Below, piece after piece: positions 5,991 to 9,547 of a stretch of 9,547 nt of DNA. The notes under the pieces are model-generated. The model made no database searches. It was not told the DNA's origin and saw only the letters and a list, made by a program, of their open reading frames with translations. Source of the stretch: Frondihabitans sp. (GTDB taxonomy: Bacteria > Actinomycetota > Actinomycetes > Actinomycetales > Microbacteriaceae). Positions within the stretch are counted from its first letter, which is position 1. The number at the start of each line of letters is the position of its first letter. Position numbers and translations under genes: made by a program. The stretch spans positions 1 to 9,547 of the forward strand of contig JAODMX010000391.1 in NCBI GenBank assembly GCA_025464735.1. The letters are read 5' to 3'.

Positions 5991-7249
5991 CCGAGACATC
6001 ACCGGTCGACATCGCGGCTGCCGGCGCGAAGACCTCTGCCACCCGACTCGTTCTCGCCCATCCGCTCTACCGGGCATCGACGGTCGCACTGTTCCTTTCG
6101 GGCCTAGGGATCTCCGCTGCCGCGCCCCTGATCGCGTCGTATCTCGTCCTCGGCCTCGGCGCGTCACTCCCCGTTGCCGGGCTCTACTACCTCACCAACC
6201 TCACTGCGCCGGTAGCCGGATACCTCGTCGGAGCACGATCCGACCGCACCGGCAAACGACTGGGGCTCTTCCGAATCTGCGCCATCGCAGGATTCGTTGG
6301 CTGGATCGGCATCGCGTTCTCCACCCAGTTGTGGATGCCGTTCGTCATCAGTTTCGTCGTTCTCGGATTCGCCGGCGCCGCGACGTCGCAACTGTTCGCC
6401 GCGATCCACGACGAGGTCACCGCCCACCCCACTGCTGCGAACGACGGCGTCGTGGCCATCGTGCGCATGGCCCTCACCGCGGGCTGGGTGATTGGGCCCG
6501 TCCTCGGATCCTTTCTCGCCGCCTATGCCGGCTACCGCGCCATGTTCGTCGTCGTCGCAATCGCGACGTTTGCACAGATCATCCCTCTCGGACGTCTTCG
6601 TGGCTCCCCGCCCCCGTCCGCGCCGGAACACTCGACAACCCCGAGGAGTGCACCGGCCTTTCGTGCCATGCTGCCGCTGCTCGCCTTCACGGCGCTGTAC
6701 ATCTGCGTGTACGCCGGCGAATCCGTGAAGTACGCCTACCTCCCGCTGTACATGCGCGAACAGCTCCACCTTGCTCCGGCGCTCAGCGGCGCGATCATCG
6801 GCATCCAACCCCTCGTTGAACTCGTCCTCATACCCCTTGCCGTGATCGTCGGCAGCCGCATCGGCATGATTCGACTGATGGCTTTTGCTGCGGCCTGCGG
6901 GGTTGCTGCGAACATCTGCTTCGCGACCACGGGTACCGCGGCCGGGCTTTTCGCCGGGCAGATCCTGATGGGAGCCGTCTGGGGTGTGTTCGCCGCGCTC
7001 GGAATCATCGTCGCGCAGCGCCTCCTCCCCGGCGCCGTCGCCACAGCGTCCGCGATCTTCCTGAGCTCCACCGCCATCAGCTCCGCGATCGGTGGGCTTG
7101 CCGGGGGCCTCGGAGTCGCGGCGATCGGTCTCCCGCACGTGTTCATCATTCCCGCATCATTCGGCGCCATCGCAGTCATCGGCCTCCTCGCGATGAGCCG
7201 GTTCGAGAGATCGCGCCAGCCCGGGGCGGCTCGGGAGGTCAGTCGCTGA
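5987..7249 (+). CDS. MFS transporter, sugar efflux (SET)-like
   Basis: Seen: 420 residues. The ATG at 5987 overlaps the previous stop as ATGA. About 12 hydrophobic segments are visible, in two halves split by a polar loop rich in Pro and Ser (about 202-226). Motif A, GARSDRTGKR (82-91), follows the second segment. GWVIGPVLGS (166-175) is a motif-C-like stretch in segment 5, typical of exporters. The N-terminal sequence and GWVIGP recall SetA-type sugar efflux transporters. Known: SET proteins export sugars such as lactose, glucose analogues and other glycosides. Inferred: an inner-membrane exporter of the sugar handled by the preceding isomerase and the divergent HAD phosphatase; uptake rather than efflux cannot be excluded. 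It overlaps the convergent tyrosine phosphatase gene by 11 bases. Confidence 0.85.
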   Translation: MTETSPVDIAAAGAKTSATRLVLAHPLYRASTVALFLSGLGISAAAPLIASYLVLGLGASLPVAGLYYLTNLTAPVAGYLVGARSDRTGKRLGLFRICAIAGFVGWIGIAFSTQLWMPFVISFVVLGFAGAATSQLFAAIHDEVTAHPTAANDGVVAIVRMALTAGWVIGPVLGSFLAAYAGYRAMFVVVAIATFAQIIPLGRLRGSPPPSAPEHSTTPRSAPAFRAMLPLLAFTALYICVYAGESVKYAYLPLYMREQLHLAPALSGAIIGIQPLVELVLIPLAVIVGSRIGMIRLMAFAAACGVAANICFATTGTAAGLFAGQILMGAVWGVFAALGIIVAQRLLPGAVATASAIFLSSTAISSAIGGLAGGLGVAAIGLPHVFIIPASFGAIAVIGLLAMSRFERSRQPGAAREVSR

Positions 7250-8099
7250 CGACAGGCCGATGCGGCCCTGCGGTCGACGCACAGTGGGGTGCAAGGAGGT
7301 AACGGTGCCGAAGCTGTGCCTCTTCGCGTGGGGTGACGCCGACGTACTTGGCTAGGTAGTTGTCCATTCCACCGAACTTCGTTGCGATGTCCTGTTCGAA
7401 CGTTCCTTGCAGGAGGTCCGGAGTGGCCCATGTCACGTTGAGCATCGTGTTTGACAGCAGGTAGTCGTGAAGGATGTCATCATCGGAGACTCCGAGGATG
7501 TGATAGAGCAGATCCATCACGGTTCCGGTGCGGTCCATCCCGTGGGAGCAGTGGATCAGAACCGTGCCGCTCTTGACGCTCGCGAGCTCCTGCAGCACTT
7601 TGGCGTATCCCGAGATCATCGGACCGCGGTCGGAGCTGTCGACGTATCCCTTGTTCACGAGGTCGTGGTACATGACCGTGTCGTCGGAGTAGTCCCCGTT
7701 ATCGCCGAAGAGTGAGATGTCCACCGTCTTGGCGCCAGGGATGGGAACGTCTGGAGCGGCTGCGATCTGAGTCGGCGTCCGAAGGTCGATGACGAGCTTG
7801 ACGTCGTACTTGTCCGCGAGAACCTTGGCCGAGGCGGGCGTCAACTTGTCGAGCGATTCGCTGCGGATCAGGTTCGTCGAGTTGACGGTCCGATTCGACG
7901 CGCCCTTCACACTGCCGAGAAGTCGAGCGTTGACCAACCCGGCCACGTCTGTGATCGGGTGGTCCGCCGCCGTGAAAGACGGCTGCAGGTCGACTGACGC
8001 GGCCTGCGCGGTTTGCGGGGCCAACAACGACGTCGCGATGGCGGCGACGGCGATCGCGACCGAGCCGGTTCGCGTCAAGTGGGCAAATGTTTTTCTCAT
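7239..8099 (-). CDS. secreted tyrosine-protein-phosphatase-like enzyme (HCxxGxDRTG family)
   Basis: Seen: 286 residues from ATG 8099. The MRK start, hydrophobic run (about 11-27) and AQA-AS (cleavage near 33/34) make a classical Sec signal peptide, which fixes the start although the Shine-Dalgarno is weak. The P-loop HCSHGMDRTG (183-192) gives Cys184 and Arg190 of the CX5R active site. DLRTPTQ (105-111) is the upstream conserved segment of the PtpB-like (Y_phosphatase3) family and may supply the acidic residue. Known: these enzymes dephosphorylate phosphotyrosine, and some also act on phosphoserine/threonine or phosphoinositides. Inferred: an exported or surface-released phosphatase. Without a lipobox or sortase signal it is probably secreted. 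It is convergent with the MFS gene, sharing an 11-base overlap, and appears monocistronic. Confidence 0.9.
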   Translation of the reverse strand: MRKTFAHLTRTGSVAIAVAAIATSLLAPQTAQAASVDLQPSFTAADHPITDVAGLVNARLLGSVKGASNRTVNSTNLIRSESLDKLTPASAKVLADKYDVKLVIDLRTPTQIAAAPDVPIPGAKTVDISLFGDNGDYSDDTVMYHDLVNKGYVDSSDRGPMISGYAKVLQELASVKSGTVLIHCSHGMDRTGTVMDLLYHILGVSDDDILHDYLLSNTMLNVTWATPDLLQGTFEQDIATKFGGMDNYLAKYVGVTPREEAQLRHRYLLAPHCASTAGPHRPVVSD

Positions 8100-8175
8100 A
8101 CTAAAGAGGACGCCTTCGAGTGATCGGGGTACGGATATGACCCCACGAACGTTAGGGACCCCGAGCAAAGCGGAC

Positions 8176-8187
8176 GTGGCACGCCAC
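8176..8187. promoter_or_regulatory. GTGGC-N2-GCCAC palindrome upstream of the phosphatase gene
   Basis: Arms of 5 bp around an AC centre lie 77 bases upstream of the phosphatase start. They are flanked by an outer AAAGCGG (8168-8174) and CCACTTT (8184-8190) pair matching at 6 of 7 positions. The position suits an upstream operator. No known regulator is implied. Confidence 0.25.
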
Positions 8188-8248
8188 TTTCCTGGAGGTG
8201 AACGCGCGCTGCCCGTCCTCTGCTCGCCCGGCCAATCGGCGAGCGTCC

Positions 8249-8282
8249 AGAAAGTGCTGCCTCAGGTCCTTGCAGGCAGCAC
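8249..8282 (-). terminator. rho-independent-like terminator of the patatin gene
   Basis: A perfect 9-bp stem (GTGCTGCCT 8254-8262, AGGCAGCAC 8274-8282) with an 11-base loop starts 43 bases after the patatin stop. On the minus strand it is followed by TTTCT, a short U-tract. A second perfect 7-bp hairpin (GCTCGCC 8222-8228, GGCGAGC 8238-8244) lies further downstream. Both fall in the 225-base gap before the phosphatase gene, which I read as otherwise empty apart from promoter sequence. Confidence 0.7.
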
Positions 8283-8324
8283 AAAGTGGACTCTCGCCGA
8301 CTACGCACGGGCAGGGGGCGAGCG

Positions 8325-9239
8325 TTAGCGCCAGAACTCCGCGAGGGGCTCGGCAAGGGCTCGGCCCTGCTCGTAACCCGCTCGGGCGGCGGGCGGACGC
8401 ATCGACAGATCCATCGCGTTCGCGCCGAACAGGTCCTCTGAGTCACTCCCCGGGAAGATCGTCTCGACGAGACTGCCGCCTGACCGGAGCTCCTCCACCT
8501 GCGCCGCGAGGTGCATGTCCCATTCCAGCGGATGCAGCGATCTGCCGCCGAAGGGCGACAGCACCAGAACCCGATCTGATCCGGCTGCGAGATCGGCATT
8601 CTCGTTGCGTCGGTAGCCGCCGTCGATGTACTGGTTGTCGCCGATCCGGTAGGGAAGGCCACTCGAACAGCTGGCGGCGATGGCGTCCGCCAGGTCGATG
8701 CCACTGTGGGCGTCGAACACGACCGGCTCGCCGTTCTGGGCGTTGACCGCCGTGATGAGCACCGGTCGCTCCGGCCAGCTCTGACTCGGCAGCCGTGAGG
8801 CGACGGTCGTGCGCCACTGGGTTTGCCAGGAGCCGTCCGACGCCGCATCCCTCTCGAGGGCCGCCGCGCCCATTCTGCGGCGCATGTCGGCGGCATCCTC
8901 AGCGGAGGCGATGATTTTGCGTGTTCTCTCGAGTTGGTCGGTGACCGGCCTGACCGGAGAGCGTCCTGGTCCGGATCCGACGGGAGCGGTCCGCTGCGGG
9001 GGAGTACTGGCGAGGATGGCCGCAAGCAGCTCGGCCGGGGTCGCGCCGGCTAGCTGAGCCGCGGCCGTGGAGCCGGCCGAGGTGCCAATGGTCAGGTCTG
9101 CTGTTGTGACATCCAGGCCGGCATCGAACAGGCCGGCGATGACGCCGATCAGCCATGCGTTGCCGGTCGACCCGCCGCCACCGAGGACCAGCACACGCTG
9201 GCCCGTGGAGTGCAGGGGTGAAGAAGGAGTTGTGTTCAC
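8325..9239 (-). CDS. patatin-like phospholipase family protein
   Basis: Seen: 304 residues from the GTG at 9239. The oxyanion loop is VLGGGGSTGNAW (18-29), the nucleophile elbow is IGTSAGS with Ser54, and the dyad Asp is in YIDGGYR (Asp206). ASCSSGLPYRIGDNQ (189-202) is the usual lead-in to the DGG motif. Known: patatin-like proteins are Ser-Asp dyad lipid acyl hydrolases (phospholipase A or esterase). There is no signal peptide or transmembrane segment, so it is cytosolic or membrane-peripheral. The GTG has only a weak AAAGG 9 bases upstream, in contrast with the perfect Shine-Dalgarno of the 19-codon frame that ends 46 bases before it. Inferred: turnover of membrane lipid or hydrolysis of an acyl ester; the lipid substrate is unknown. 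It ends at a clear terminator. Confidence 0.9.
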   Translation of the reverse strand: MNTTPSSPLHSTGQRVLVLGGGGSTGNAWLIGVIAGLFDAGLDVTTADLTIGTSAGSTAAAQLAGATPAELLAAILASTPPQRTAPVGSGPGRSPVRPVTDQLERTRKIIASAEDAADMRRRMGAAALERDAASDGSWQTQWRTTVASRLPSQSWPERPVLITAVNAQNGEPVVFDAHSGIDLADAIAASCSSGLPYRIGDNQYIDGGYRRNENADLAAGSDRVLVLSPFGGRSLHPLEWDMHLAAQVEELRSGGSLVETIFPGSDSEDLFGANAMDLSMRPPAARAGYEQGRALAEPLAEFWR

Positions 9240-9285
9240 GGGAGTTGCCTTTCGCGAAGTGCGTGGCGGATGCTCCCAGCGGCGA

Positions 9286-9345
9286 CTAGCTCAGTCGCGC
9301 GATTGTGGACTGCAGGGGAACACCCAGTGCGGATACTGCGTTCAT
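9286..9345 (-). CDS. 19-residue leader peptide upstream of the patatin gene (predicted)
   Basis: Seen: ATG at 9345, 19 codons and TAG, giving MNAVSALGVPLQSTIARLS. It is preceded at 8 bases by AGGAGG within AGGAGGTGA, a full 9-base complement to the 16S rRNA tail, by far the best ribosome site in the window. It ends 46 bases before the patatin GTG, which has a weak site. No run of one amino acid suggests a simple amino-acid attenuator. Inferred: a translated leader open reading frame that couples or tunes patatin translation, or a small protein of its own. Chance is possible at this length, but the ribosome site makes it notable. Confidence 0.55.
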   Translation of the reverse strand: MNAVSALGVPLQSTIARLS

Positions 9346-9350
9346 GGGTG

Positions 9351-9359
9351 TCACCTCCT
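9351..9359 (-). promoter_or_regulatory. perfect Shine-Dalgarno AGGAGGTGA for the leader frame
   Basis: Nine contiguous bases complement the anti-Shine-Dalgarno tail. Spacing from AGGAGG to the ATG is 8 bases. The patatin start itself has nothing comparable. Confidence 0.75.
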
Positions 9360-9382
9360 GTGGTCGGATCACGATCACCGAG

Positions 9383-9391
9383 ACGTTAGCA
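9383..9391 (-). promoter_or_regulatory. extended -10 promoter TGCTAACGT for the leader/patatin unit
   Basis: On the minus strand TGC-TAACGT matches an extended -10 (TGn plus TAnnnT). RNA would start near 9375, about 30 bases before the leader ATG. A weak TCGGTG lies 16 bases upstream as a possible -35. Predicted from pattern only. Confidence 0.45.
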
Positions 9392-9450
9392 CACCGACGG
9401 CGCGCACCGATTCGGCGTCGGGCAGGTCGAAAGACTCGGCAGCGGCCGTT

Positions 9451-9547
9451 TCACCCTCGGCCCGAGGGCCCGTCGAGCGAGTAGCGGCGCTCGATTCCGG
9501 CCGTCACTCGCCCCCACTCACTGCCGGCCACGCGATGCTGGTGCGCC
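9451..9547 (-). CDS. possible 3' end of a minus-strand gene running off the right edge
   Basis: The minus-strand frame entering at 9546 is open for 31 codons and ends with TGA at 9451, and the residues (HRVAGSEWGRVTAGIERRYS and on) look like ordinary protein. The other two minus frames stop within the first 45 bases. No family can be assigned from so short a piece. A CCCTCGG-c-CCGAGGG palindrome (9454-9468) abuts the stop. Chance openness in GC-rich DNA is a real alternative. Confidence 0.4.
   Translation of the reverse strand, partial: AHQHRVAGSEWGRVTAGIERRYSLDGPSGRG

Noticed and set aside
6164..7138. 324-codon minus-strand frame antisense to the MFS gene
   Set aside because: The product is an unusually Asp/Glu/Gly/Arg-rich string without motifs, a typical mirror of a hydrophobic membrane protein gene.
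8136..8328. 64-codon plus-strand frame whose stop overlaps the patatin stop by 4 bases
   Set aside because: The location between genes is suggestive, but GC at third positions is only moderate (about two thirds), the ribosome site is poor, no family is recognisable, and the patatin terminator hairpins lie inside it. It could be a remnant or a small gene, but I cannot support it.
9454..9468. CCCTCGG-c-CCGAGGG palindrome as a terminator
   Set aside because: A one-base centre cannot loop; at most a 5-bp stem forms, and the sequence probably codes for the last residues of the edge gene.

Overview
This looks like chromosomal DNA from a high-GC Gram-positive bacterium (Actinomycetota). The evidence is strongly GC-biased third codon positions, several GTG starts, start codons lacking a Shine-Dalgarno sequence, a helix-turn-helix regulator with an MmyB-like ligand-binding domain, and proteins of typical actinobacterial style. 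A soil or plant-associated member such as a Microbacteriaceae relative is a guess; nothing here fixes the genus. I see no tRNA, rRNA, CRISPR array, insertion sequence, integrase or phage gene.

Left part (1-3624). A PHP-family phosphatase gene runs off the left edge on the minus strand. Behind a strong hairpin lies a minus-strand gene for a DszC/SfnB-like flavin monooxygenase (acyl-CoA dehydrogenase fold), probably used to scavenge sulfur from organosulfur compounds. Upstream of it on the same strand is an XRE/MmyB-like regulator, and a small cupin gene diverges from the regulator. The regulator lies between the monooxygenase and the cupin and may control both. Candidate operators are a 10-bp-phased triple repeat before the monooxygenase and an inverted repeat before the cupin.

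Middle part (3636-7249). A HAD-family phosphatase gene (minus) diverges from a plus-strand operon: a DeoR-family repressor, a sugar-phosphate isomerase/epimerase-like TIM barrel, and a sugar-efflux-type MFS transporter. The last two overlap by ATGA. Related TGATCGT-like boxes lie in the divergent promoter region and again just before the TIM-barrel gene. Together they look like a small sugar or sugar-phosphate handling module (sense, dephosphorylate, isomerise, export). No substrate can be named from the sequence.

Right part (7239-9547). A secreted protein-tyrosine-phosphatase-like enzyme with the HCxxGxDRTG P-loop overlaps the end of the transporter gene convergently by 11 bp. Next comes a patatin-like phospholipase gene (minus) with a rho-independent-like terminator behind it. 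A 19-codon open reading frame with a perfect Shine-Dalgarno sequence sits in its leader. The 3' end of another minus-strand gene may occupy the right edge.

No intergenic gap exceeds 300 bases. The points most worth checking are the sugar module with its repeated operator boxes and its TIM-barrel enzyme lacking one metal ligand, the leader peptide before the patatin gene, the phased repeats upstream of the monooxygenase, and two regulator genes that look leaderless.
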